DNA of 64,000 nt. It comes from Limonium bicolor (Eukaryota; Streptophyta; Magnoliopsida; Caryophyllales; Plumbaginaceae). The stretch covers positions 169,814,085-169,878,084 of the forward strand of contig CM041780.1 of the NCBI GenBank assembly GCA_023374045.1. Reading direction: 5' to 3'. The translations under genes and the position numbers were made by a program. Below the pieces are notes generated by a model. The model saw only the letters and a list, made by a program, of their open reading frames with translations, searched no databases and was not told the origin of the DNA. How positions within the stretch are numbered: position 1 is the first letter of the stretch; every line of letters begins with the position of its first letter. Below, piece by piece: positions 12,881 through 23,661 of this stretch.

Positions 12881-13450
12881 AGGGGTGAGCATTCGCTTCT
12901 GGTTATTCGGTTATAATTGAGAAATGAAATTATTCAATTTTTTAACTAAAACGATTAAAAAGTTTTTAAAAAATTTCAGCTATTTGATTGTTCGGGTAAC
13001 TAAAATATTATCCAGCTCGGTTTTTGGTTCTAGGATTGGGTAATTCGATTTATCCAAATAACCGAATAACTAAATTAGATATATGGAAAATATTGGTTAA
13101 TTTTTTTTTTTTAAATTCGGTTCTTTTTTTAGCTCGTTTCTTTTTTATAATTATGTTCCTTTTAAAAATTTGGTTCTTTTTTACAATTTGCTTCTTTTTT
13201 TATAATTTGGTTCTTTTTTATAATTCAGTTATTTCTTATAATTTGGTTTTAACTGAAAACGAATTAAAAATTTTGGTTTTCGGTTCGGTTCTCAGTTCCA
13301 ACCTTAAAAGATTTTGACTATTCGGTTCTCGGTTATTTTAGTTCTTAGATTGAAATTTGGTTTTAGGTAGAACCGAAAAAAAACTAAAAACCGAGCTATT
13401 TTTCCTAATTCAATTTTCGGGTAGAACCAAATAACCGAATACTCACCTCT
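12881..13450. repeat. Foldback element with AT-rich tandem core
   Basis: The ends are inverted: AGGGGTGAGCATTCG at 12881 and CGAATACTCACCTCT ending at 13450. Inside, the motif 'ttcggttcttttttataatt' recurs in degenerate 20-21-bp steps (about 13110-13260), and the arms carry 'ggttattcggtta' and its complement. No clear target-site duplication was found. It is probably a non-autonomous hAT-like element, but the class is not established. Confidence 0.55.
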
Positions 13451-13599
13451 ATGGTTAGCTAGGGTCAGTTTTAATTTAAAGGTTACTTTAGCTGTGTTTG
13501 ACGCATAAATCAAACGCAACCTAAAGTGTACGAATCCCATGGATGTTTGACACGGTGGAAACAACAACACATACAAAGTTAGGTGTGTTTGTTTTTTTT

Positions 13600-14967
13600 G
13601 GGAAATTTCATGAAATGTCACTATATTTTTTACTAATTCATGAAATGTCACTAAAAAAAAGAAAGTCACGAAATGTCACTATATTTTTATAAAAGTTCAT
13701 GAAATTCCACTATGACTTTGAGTAGAAGTAAAAAAGACAAAAAATATCCCTATAAGTTAGCAAAGTATTTTTAAAGTTTACAATATTCCATTAAGTGTTA
13801 AAAAAATTCAAAATACTATAAAAATATAGATAACTATAAAAAAATTAAAAAATAAAAAAAAATAAAAAATTATAAAAAAAAAAATATATTAAACTATCAT
13901 AAAACATACATATTTTTAGATTTTTTCAAATTATTTAGTTCCATAAAAAAGAATATTTTTAAAACATAATTTATACTATTTTTTTTCAAATTTAGACCAA
14001 TATATTACCATAAAATATCCCAATTAATTTACCATATAATTTATATCAATTAATTACCATAATTTTTACCATACATTTTTAAATATTTTTTTCTACCAAT
14101 TAAATTATTTATTCAAAATAAATTATTTTAAATATTTAATTAATATTTGGATTTTTTAAAATCTATATTATATTTTGCAAATGACTTTATGACATATAGA
14201 ATTATTTCAAACAAATAATTTAATTTGTAAAAGAAAAAGACAATTTAAAAAGGTATGGTACAAATTCTAGTTGTTATTGGTACACGTTATGGTGATTGAT
14301 TGGTAGAAAATTGGTACTAGTCTTAATTTTTAACATAATTTTATACCAATTTTTACTAACAAATTTAAAGCACCATAACTAGTACCAATTAATTACCATA
14401 AATTGTACCATACATTTTTCAAATATCTTTTTTTAACAATTTAAATTATTTATTCAAAATTAATATATTATGTTATAAAGTGATATGTAAAAAGAATATA
14501 ATTTTAAAAAATAACTTACAAAATATTAATTAAAAACTAAAAATGAAATTTTTGAATAAATAATTTAAATTGCTAGAAAAAATAATATGAAAATGTATGG
14601 TAAAAAGTATGGTAATTAATCGGTATAAATTATGCTACTATATTGGTCTAAATTTGTAGAAAAATTAGTATAAATTATGTCTATATTTTTATAATATTTT
14701 AAATACTTTTTGTAGTTATCTTTATTTATAATATTTTGAATTTTTTGGTGAATTTTTGTGAATTTTTAACACTTAGGGGCATATTGTGAACTTTAAAAGT
14801 ACTTTGTTAACTAGTAGGAGTATTTTTGTCATTTTTGCTTCTGGTCAATGACATAGTGACATTTCATTGACTTTTACAAAAATATAGTGACATTTTGTGA
14901 CTTTCTTTTTTTTTAGTGGCAATTCATGAATTAGCCAAAAATTTAGTGGCATTTCATGAAATTTCCC
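13600..14967. mobile_element. Long-TIR foldback transposon, probably MULE-type, 1.37 kb
   Basis: Both ends carry GGGAAATTTCATGAAATG, and about 250 bp at each end are inverted copies. Each arm repeats a motif close to 'aattcatgaaatgtcact' three to four times. Flanks read TTGTTTTTT... on both sides (just before 13600 and from 14968), fitting a 9-bp duplication with T-run slippage. The core is AT-rich with further inverted 'ggtaattaat / ttaattacc' blocks. No transposase is encoded. The 9-11-bp duplication and long TIRs suggest a Mutator-like non-autonomous element. Confidence 0.8.
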
Positions 14968-16612
14968 TTGTTTTTTAATCTGGTATGCGAATCCAAATAA
15001 TATTGTTTTCTCCAATTTGTTTAGGTGTTTTTTCTCATTTTGAGGAAAATGAAAGTTGATTCTTCACTTTTATTAGGGAATGAAAGTACTCTTTTTGACT
15101 GGTGTCTATGGTTATTGACCGGCAACTATTGATTGATGAGATTGACTTGTTGGCTGGTGGATATTGACTAGTGATTGATGGTTCTTGACTGACGGCTATT
15201 TGTAGTTGAAAGTTAACTCATTATTGTTAGTTGATAATTAATTTCCATTTATGTCACAAAAATAAACAGATCAGAATCAAAGAGATTCTTTGTCATTTTT
15301 CCTATTCCCTAATCCACGTGTATTAACAACAAGTTCATCCTAGGATTAGATAAAGACACCTGATTTACCTTTACCATAAAGACAACAATATACACCATCG
15401 ATATAACATTATATATGCCATGGGTATACATAATATTAGCCATGATTATATATAAATAACAACCATCATATAAAAAACTATTTTAATATATAAATAATTG
15501 TTAGTAATAAATTTAAGTGAATCTTAATGTTTATGAACAAAAACTTTCCTATGGTGGTTTTTAGGATGTGTGGTGTAGGAGAATCCTTTTTAACCCGTTT
15601 TATATTTTATAATGTCGTCATTGACTCGACACATTTTAAAGGTTTGAGGTAACGACCTTAAACCCTTCACTACCAACCCTAAAATAGATTTTCATTGTTT
15701 TAGCTTTCATATGGTGGTATTTAAGATCTATGCTAACTAACATGTTCGGGTATATGTACGACTAACAATCTTTTAATTATTAGTTTAAGCTTTTATATAC
15801 AAAAAATTATTGCCATAGACAGTAAGATATGTAAGCCATGTATACATAAATATGTATGTCATAGCTAAATAAATATTGGCCAAGGTTGTATATCGTTAAT
15901 ATTCCATAGCTTATATTAAGGGTTTATGGTTTAGGGTCTTACAATGCTTATATTACAAACCCTAAAAATGTTTTCGGTATTTTTTAACTGATCATATAGT
16001 GGTCTTTATGGTTTGTGGTATAGGGTAATGTTGGTGTAGAGTAATCTTAAAAAAATTGTTTTTGAGGCTGGCTACTGAGCCTATAGCTTGTATTCTGTCG
16101 CCAACAACCTATAAGTGCATTTAGTAATTTTGTAACTATAAATAATAACTTCCTTAAAATATTATTATTAATTATCTGGTGGCTATCAATTTTAATATAT
16201 ATGGCCAATATTATCCTATAAAAATGGCTAACATTTTTTCCTCCGTATGGCTGACATTAATGTCTTTATGTAAAGGCAATTTAGTTGCCTTTAGCGTAAC
16301 CACGTCCAGTTATTTAGGAGATAACACTACTTTGAGATTTTGGTTTCATTTTGTAGTCAATAAATGATAAGAGATAACTTAGTTCTATAATAGACCTGGA
16401 ACTTTTAATTATTCCAAAGCTCTATCTATAAGTAATGGAAATTAAGTTGTTATGTGAAACCTGAACTTTTGCTTAGGAGTCTAGTTGACAAGTTTCATGA
16501 GGATTTAGATAATTTTACGGGACCGTTTAAATCTAGCCATTTATTTCCCTTCCTCGCAAGATTGATAAATGTAGCAATGACTTGTAGTCTAACCATCCTC
16601 AATATAGCTTGA
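14968..16612. other. AT-rich intergenic DNA with a dispersed repeat
   Basis: No gene is visible. Segments at 15545-15720 and 15950-16045 (reading 'ggatgtgtggtgtagg', 'cccgttttatattttataatg') are inverted relatives of the sequence at 20925-21170. A short run of 'ttgact(a/g)g...' motifs at 15095-15190 is weakly repetitive. Confidence 0.5.
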
Positions 16613-16614
16613 TC

Positions 16615-18428
16615 ATGAAGTCGCTAAAGACAGGAAGCGGCATAGAGGCGTTTCGCCGGCCAGGTGTTCCCGAAGCTCCAACCACCATTTTTGTCTGAGA
16701 TAGAGGCCGGAGTCGAGACGGGGTAGATGTTCCCGCAGGTGGTCGTAGAGACAAGGCGGTAAGTTAGCCGGGGTGGTTAGGGCGATAGGCCATAAAGAGG
16801 CAGAAGAAGGTGGTGAGGGAAGCTCCGCCTCGGAGGCACGGGTGTACATTGTTCTTGGACAACCTCAGTCGACAGGTCGATTCCAGAGCGATCCGGTGGC
16901 TCCTCAGGTTGGATAACGATATAGCAGATATCTTTATATCGAGGAAGAAGTGCAAAATCAACACTCTGGCATTCGCATTGGTGAAACTGGTTGATTTGAA
17001 GCGGTTGGATGAAGTGGTGGGTAAGGTTAATGGCCGTATGTTCCTAGGCCAGAAAATCTTTATGCGGTGGGCTAAATATCCTTTCCAGAGGATCGATAGT
17101 TCACGACTCGTCAAGGTGCAGGGAAAGTTAGGCCGGTGGTGGCTCCTGCTGTCGCTGATGCCTCCGACGAATTAAGGAAGCATGGCTGTCTTGGTCCTAA
17201 GTGGTGTCCAACTGGTGATGACTCGCGCCAGGAGGGTGACCAGTCTAGCTTGCGCCAAGTTGGGAACAACGGTGATAGGAAGGATGAGATCGGCGATGAC
17301 CTCGTAGTGGTGGTGGACGGCATGGAGGTCAAGTTCATTGTCGAACACTGTGAGGTTGGGGATGAGCTAAAGGGTCGCGCCCGAATTAAAATCGTCATTG
17401 GTAGTTCCAAGGGATGTGGGCCATGGAAGGTGGAGATGCTGTTGCGTGAAGATGAGAAGGTGGATTGTTTGGGTTCCGAGAAAGCAGTTCCCGAGATGGC
17501 CGTTAGTACTAGGGCCGTGATTTCAGCAGGCCCAGATTGTTTCGGCTATGGGGCTTGCGGGCTTTGGAACAATTGGTACCTGGGCTGGGCTTACCCGTTC
17601 CACGGGTACTGGACTGGAGCGCCGGTGTATTATCTGGACCAGTATGGTACCCGCGGTCATGGGTCTGGATGGGGAGGAGAATGGCCCAATTCGGTTATGA
17701 CAGGTATGGGAGGGACGACGATGGGATACGAGCAGGTAGGTCTTGGCCAGAGTGGGCCGAACCTGGCGCCTGCCCCCATAAGTGGCCCTCGGACCAAGGG
17801 TGTGGCAGGTAATGGTTGGGCACCTATTTCTATTCGACGACCTTTGGTGACTAAAGAGCTAATACCTGACCCAATTACGGATGAAATGTTGAGAAGTGAT
17901 TGGCGAGGGTCAGATGATGAAAGTTATCGGAGTGGCAAGAATGGAAATTAAGAGCTGATTGGGTACAAGTTGGACCCTGGTTTTGCAGCCCCGCAGGTCG
18001 AGCAGGTGGATGCAGGTGGGGATGGTGAAGATCGCAGGAGCCTGTTCGAAGACCCCGAGTTTCCCACTGGTTTTAAGCCAGGAAAAGGCTTATCTCAGTC
18101 ATCACGGTGCCCTGAGGAGGAGTTTATCCAAGGGGAAGCGAGGTAGACTCTGCTGCTGGCTAAGAAGCTTGGGTGCGATGTGCGTGATGAAAAGCTCGCC
18201 TTAAGTAATTTTGAAGAGATCATTCGTGAGCACAGAACTAGCTTTCGGCAACGGAGTCAAGAGTCTAAGACTGAGGTTGAGGCTGACGCTGATAGCGGGT
18301 CACGTTCCGTCTCTAGATGTAGTGCTAGACTGGGTGTAGGGACTAAGAAGGGTCTAGTAGGGTTTAGCAAGTTCTCTCGTATTAGTAAGCCTGCAACTAG
18401 AAGCAAGAATAAAGTCAAGGCAAGATAG
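16615..18428 (+). pseudogene. LINE ORF1-like protein with N-terminal RRM, broken
   Basis: From about 16830 one frame encodes an RRM: CTLFLDNLSRQV is RNP2-like, and LAFALVKLVDL stands in the RNP1 position. It ends KIFMRWAKYPFQ. A frameshift at 17110-17135 moves into the frame that runs to the TAG at 18426-18428, interrupted by TAA (17949-17951) and TAG (18144-18146). The middle is rich in Gly/Trp/Tyr (about 17520-17760). The C-terminal part is charged and Lys/Arg-rich after LAKKLGCDV. This architecture matches ORF1 of plant L1-type LINEs, whose RRM binds element RNA. No endonuclease or reverse transcriptase follows. Local GC is clearly higher than the flanks. A host RNA-binding pseudogene is less likely. 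Confidence 0.7.
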
Positions 18429-19061
18429 TAAGGTTTTGTATAATGCTTGGTTGGCTAAAGAGGTAAGTGCGCGGTACTTAGTCCTTTGTGATTTGGTCGC
18501 TCATGCAACTCTTCAGGTTTTATGCCTATATTCAGGCCTCGTGCCTCCAATTATAAAAACATTAAAGACAGGTAGAATAAATGTATAGACAAAATAAACA
18601 ATCAAATAGATATCTGACATACATCGTTATCCCTAGAGTACGGAGATTACACACCTATTAGATAAAGTAGCATATAAGATAGAAGTATAAATATTATAGT
18701 AAAGACGATAAAAAGCTTCATTGGATGGTAGTAGGATTTCCTATCTTCGTTTTGGTTTTTTTGGCTCAATGTTGATGCTTCATTCTTGGTTTTTATCTTC
18801 GTTCAACTCTTGTCCTATGTTGTTATGTTATATTAGGTTCAGTTATGAGATATGAGGTTAATAGTTTTTCTAAAGCCTATTCTAACCTCTATAAACAATA
18901 AAGGGAAAGATAAAAAAAGCTAGTCTTAAAAGTTTTCAAATATGAAAGGAAAGACACATAAATTGAAATGTAAAAGCTTGTTATTACTCTTCCATCATCA
19001 AACTACAAGGGAGATGAAGTCTTCCATTAATATTCTTACTTTGTGGCTAACAAAACTCTTC
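18429..19061. other. Intergenic, nothing recognised
   Basis: It includes possible 3' UTR of the LINE ORF1 remnant (a 'gcctatattcaggcctcgtgcctcc' stretch at about 18520-18550) followed by AT-rich DNA. No open frame, RNA gene or repeat boundary can be supported. Confidence 0.4.
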
Positions 19062-19066
19062 TAAAG

Positions 19067-19529
19067 TGTAACAACCCAGTTTCAAGTCGCATGTAGATAT
19101 TGTTCGTTTTGACTGAAGCCGTTGGTAGATATTGTCATACATATTGGATACTCCTCCATGGTAGACATGTTTTGAGTGGTGGTCCTGGTTGACACTTGGA
19201 AACAAAACCATGGGACTTTGGTCAAAACAAATAATATCTATCAACGACTTGAAACTGGGCTATTACATATGGTATCATAGCCGGCAATCGGATCGATGTG
19301 GCGGTGACTCACATGGGTGTTATAGGCTCCCATAAGGGGGGTGAGTGGTGTGCCATGAACGGCTTCCACATCGATTGAAGGGGAATGAAACACTTCTTAT
19401 AAGAGTGTGGATACTCCTCCATGATATACGCCTTTTGAGTGGTGTACCTAGTTGACCCTTTTATCAAAATTGTGAGATGTCGGTCAATGTGGATAATATC
19501 TACCAACGACTTGTAACTGGTTTGTTGCA
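19067..19529 (+). mobile_element. TRIM (miniature LTR retrotransposon), TSD TAAAG
   Basis: The 5' LTR (19067-19267) starts TGTAACAACCCAG and ends CTGGGCTATTACA, so its ends are inverted. A primer-binding site variant TGGTATCATAGC (19270-19281) follows; the initiator-tRNA-Met complement would be TGGTATCAGAGC, one mismatch. The 3' LTR shares 'actcctccatg', 'ttttgagtggtg' and 'atatctaccaacgacttg' with the 5' copy and ends at 19529. TAAAG flanks the element at 19062-19066 and 19530-19534. Only 463 bp with no coding capacity. The start of the 3' LTR (about 19340) is uncertain and looks diverged. Confidence 0.8.
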
Positions 19530-19534
19530 TAAAG

Positions 19535-20924
19535 TGTCATACAGATTGATGCTTAAATAGTCAAGATTGGAACGAATGTGAAAGGGTGAAGTTCAGGTGT
19601 TGAGTAATGCATGTTTAGGCCTCATCTAGACCCAAGACAGTCATGTACTATAAAATTATGCTTTAAGGAAAATGTGAGGAGCTCCTTTGTCCCCTACCGA
19701 ATCACTGACAAACATGTTCAAACACAGAAATATATCAAGGTTCAAGATGAAATATTTCAAGGTTCAAGATTGGTATATGTAGTTTTAGTAAACTGGCTAC
19801 TTCATTCTAGCTTCATTCAAGTGTCGTGTTAAGCCACGTCATTCAAATGCCTACAATATAGAACATGAATTGAGACCTTGAATCTTATATAAGCTCCTTA
19901 TGTTCTCTTTACCTGTTCCAAAGTATACTTATGAATTCATTGATAAAGCATCAATTTCCCACCAAAACATAAATCATAAGGGAAGCAAAAAGATACATAT
20001 GGATACTAAATTTTTAGCAAAAAAAAAACTACAAATACCTTAAAGCATTGATACATGAGCCTAAAATATAGATTCAAAATCCAAATATCAATTCTCCCGT
20101 ACTGAAGTCTTTGTTTGTCCTTAAACAAATCAAATAATTACACAAAATAAGGACCATGCTCAAAGCTAACAAGTATCAATATGTGAACAAAATAAAAGGG
20201 AGAGAATAGTGGACTAAATCAATGACGAGTGCAAAAAATATATCTTTAAAAAGTTATATCAGTTACCAGTTAAACATATTGAACAAATGTAGCAATTTCT
20301 TGGGAACCACTTGCTATCTTGGATGAGATAGTTTGAATAACTTTACTAACATCTCACGATATAGATGTGGAGAAGCTTTCATAGAGAGAGAAGATAACAT
20401 TTATATTTCATCTTTGAGCCTTCTTTTTTTTTATCTTTTCTTCGTTTGACTTTACTTTTTTTTGGGCATTTTTCATCATTCTTTGCATTCGTTTTTAACT
20501 CTTGGAAATCTCAAACTACACTTGTAGGTTCATAATGAGATGATCTTTATTACCCAAGGAGATAAGATAGAAAGAGCCTTTGAGGTCAAATATTTACTCC
20601 TTCATCGAGTCCATAAGATCCTCACAAGCAACAAAAGAATTTTGTAATACTCAAAATCTTATAAATAATTGACACATGTTGATACTGTATTTGAGAAGTG
20701 TTATCTATAATCACCAAATTACTTAATGCAGTGATTCTTCATAAAATAATTGTAAACTTTTTACTAGCTTATAATTTGAAACCATTTATCAAAAAGAGTA
20801 AACTTTGTCAAAAATGAAAAAAAAAAAAAACAAACAAAAATGCAGCCTAACATCAACTGCAAAGAGGCACCCGATAGCATGCTACAGGCCCAAAGCTGAT
20901 CCCAAACCTCAAACCATAAAAATC
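19535..20924. other. AT-rich intergenic DNA, nothing recognised
   Basis: Scattered short frames (for example 19611-19832) show no family resemblance. An A15-type run is near 20817. No repeat boundaries or RNA genes could be supported. Confidence 0.4.
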
Positions 20925-21162
20925 TACCGAGTCAGTGGTGACATTATAAAGTACAGAACGAGTTAAATAAAGACTACCCTACACCACACATCCTGAAAAC
21001 CACCCTAAAAAAGTTAAAACGTCGAAGACTTGTTTTAGGGTTTGTAGTGAAAGACTCTAAATCCTAAACCACAAACCCTAAAAGTATACCAAGTTAGTGG
21101 CAACATTATAAAGTATAGAACGAGTTAAAAAAGATCCTATACCACACACCTTAAAATACCAC
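20925..21162. repeat. Dispersed repeat, two tandem diverged units
   Basis: The phrase 'gacattataaagta(c/t)agaacgagtta' followed by 'cctacaccacacatcct' occurs twice (from about 20938 and 21105). Inverted relatives lie at 15545-15720 and, more weakly, 15950-16045. The spacers contain 'aaaccctaaa' motifs. The class is unknown; it could be subterminal sequence of a DNA transposon. Confidence 0.45.
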
Positions 21163-22010
21163 CACTGGTGGAAAAAAGACTTAAAATTATGTCTAATTAA
21201 TGACGGTCAAAACCCAAACCGTTACTTAATTGGATGGCCGAAGTTAATTAATTACGGTTTGTTAGATAATTGTGATTTGATGTGGGCCGGAGGATGGTAG
21301 GCTTTTCTTTAAGGACTTTAAATTATGGTTTTATGCACAATAATCCAATCTCAATTGATAGGTGCGCGCATGCCTACACTTGACGACGTCATTTTACCCG
21401 TACGTACCCCGCCCGCACCCACGCCTATACACTCAAACGATGTCGTTTTCAATGACGTGGGACTTTAGATTACAGCTTCAGTATAAACCGTAATCTAAAG
21501 TCTATATATTTCTGCACGCCCAGAATGTTGTTTTACATGTTATATAAAAAAAATTATTGATTTCTAAGTAATGTTATGAGCCCAATAGAAAAACTAGTGA
21601 AAGTATTACTAATATTATAATCAACATATTAATAATTAAACTAAATAATTGGTTAATAAATTTTAAAAAAATGTTTATAAACAATTTAAAATTAATTTAA
21701 AAAGATTGATCAATTTTGCTTATATGTTATAAAACAGCTAATATTATTAAAGTAATAAAACAAATTATTTCTTTAATATAGACAATAACTAAGCAAAGCG
21801 AACAAGAATGAAACTAGTGACCCAATGATCGAGGCTAATGAGTCATTTCCCAATCTTTGCTGGTTCGAAACTAGACCAATATTTTTGGCGGGCAATTTTT
21901 TTTAATGAAAGGACTTTAGTATGGTTATTCAAGAAACCGTAATTAAAAGTCGACTTTAGATTACGGTTTTATGTATTGCCGTAATTTAAAGTCCTTTAAT
22001 ACAAAACCTT
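21163..22010. mobile_element. CACTA-like terminal and subterminal sequence
   Basis: A CACTGGTGGAAAAAAGACTT start at 21163 resembles the CACTAGTAGAAAAAAGATTT end (reverse complement) at 41858. The following 850 bp repeat 'aaagtc..actttagattacggttt' in both orientations (21310, 21465-21505, 21910-22005), as in CACTA subterminal regions. The first five bases are CACTG, so the terminus is mutated or the call is wrong. No matching right end was found. Confidence 0.4.
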
Positions 22011-23334
22011 TTTACGATTTTGTCTTACATCGTCTCTTTTGCTCCACACGTGCTACTCTTTCTCTCTGTATCTTTAACCTCCGGACTCACCACCGATTTT
22101 ACCGGCCACCACAGAGAACGACTCCACCACCGACTTCAGCACCCACCACCGACTTCGCGCCCACCACTAGAGCCTACATTCATGGTAATTTTGTTGTCTT
22201 GCTGAATAGCATGCATGCCCTTCGATCCTAGGCTACTCTTCATTCATTGTAATTTTGATACATATTGTATACTCTGCACCTATGCAGATATTTAAATCAC
22301 TGGAGCTCTCGCACACGGGGCTGAAAAATTGAAGACGGGGATGAAATTTGAAGATGGGGCTAAAAATTGGTCTAGGCTACTGTTTATTCACGGTAATTTT
22401 GATACCCTAACTAGTAAAGATTTGTGTTTTTCCTACGTCTCTATTAAGATTAAAATCAATAAATACATGCTCCACGATTAAGAACTTTAGGTTTTTTTTA
22501 TTAGCGGTGATTCTAATGTGTTCTTGGTTATTAGTGATTCTACTATCACTATTTTTTTTTTGGATAGTAATGGTTGATAATGAGTACAGTGTGAAATTTT
22601 GATTGACAAACTGATGTGCCCAATGGGTATGTAATACCTGAAAATTCATGCTTGTCCAAAATGTTGCTTGTTGTTCTGAAAGGAGGATAAAATTGCTGAA
22701 AGTTGTTCAGCATATAGGGAATCACGCTACCCGAAAAGACAACAACATGACACTAGTGGTAGTAAAAAGGGTTCACCCACTACAAAAAGAAAGTTATTTT
22801 TTTGAGTTTTTATTTCGACGCAGAATGAAATCCGCTGGAATTGAAGAAGAAAATTACTGCGCACTCTTTTGCCGTCGTTTTTTTGAAAGGAAGATAGATA
22901 TTCTATTTTACATCCTAAACATTGAAATTTCAAACCGTCAAACTTTTTTTCCCTATTTCTTCTCCCCTCACTTCAAGGGGCTTCAACGATGCATCTAACT
23001 TCCTCGTCTGGACACAATTTCTTTCATCTCTTCGGGTTCCTCTGGTAAACGTAAGCCGCTAGTTTCCTCATAAAAAAAAAGCAACCCGCTGCTCTAGTAT
23101 CCCGCGGCGATTTTGCAATCTTCCTACGACAGAGCCTACACCCTTCCCGTGGTGATTCCTCACTAACAGGATCTCTTGCAGTCACCGAACACTAGCAGGT
23201 TCATCTTCCACATCTACTTTTTTTTTATCTCTCGGTTCAGTCCAAACCCTAAAATGTTGATGGAGCTGATATCTTGGTTAAACTTCTAATTTTGCTCTCA
23301 CTTCAACATTAAGTTTAGTAAATATTTTTGTGCT
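22011..23334. other. Non-genic stretch with possible CACTA termini
   Basis: It contains a Pro/Thr-rich low-complexity stretch (22080-22170, 'ccaccaccgac' repeats) that encodes nothing recognisable. Two CACTA-like starts sit close together: CACTAGTGGTAGTAAAAA at 22751 and CACTACAAAAAGAAAG at 22778. They may mark left ends of nested elements, one perhaps carrying the Transposase_24-like gene at 27.3 kb, but no partner end was identified. Confidence 0.3.
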
Positions 23335-23339
23335 TCTTG

Positions 23340-23645
23340 TATTAGAATTGTATGTTATAGTCGTGAGAATTTGTATAGTTTGTATAAGTGTGCTGTAAAA
23401 CTGTATTGTTATCTGTCGAATAACAAATCCAATGCGGCAATATATACATGCCTAGTTTCCATGTAAAGATAAATAGAACTGTAACAAACTAGATTCTATG
23501 ATCTGTTAAGATATTATTAACAGATTTGTAAAAGAAACGTTAATCTATTGTAAACAAAATTTATAAATTCATTTAATGTAAAAAGCAAAATAAAATAATG
23601 GGCTCATGGACTAAAAGCCTTCTGGGCTGACTCACTAGTCCAATA
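23340..23645 (-). repeat. 3' LTR of the minus-strand copia element
   Basis: It pairs with 26397-26701. Both copies run from 'tattag(a/g)attgtatgtt' to 'ctcactagtc(c/a)aata' on the + strand. The polypurine tract, seen as 'ccccctcaagct' at 23646-23657, abuts its internal side, confirming minus-strand orientation. Confidence 0.92.
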
Positions 23646-23661
23646 CCCCCTCAAGCTACAG

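Noticed and set aside
17111..17410. Minus-strand Ser/Thr/Pro-rich frame
   Set aside because: Antisense shadow of the LINE ORF1 region, which has clear RRM content on +.
21971..22231. Pro/Thr/His-rich short protein
   Set aside because: Low-complexity 'ccaccaccgac' repeat, open in overlapping frames, adjacent to CACTA-like subterminal repeats.
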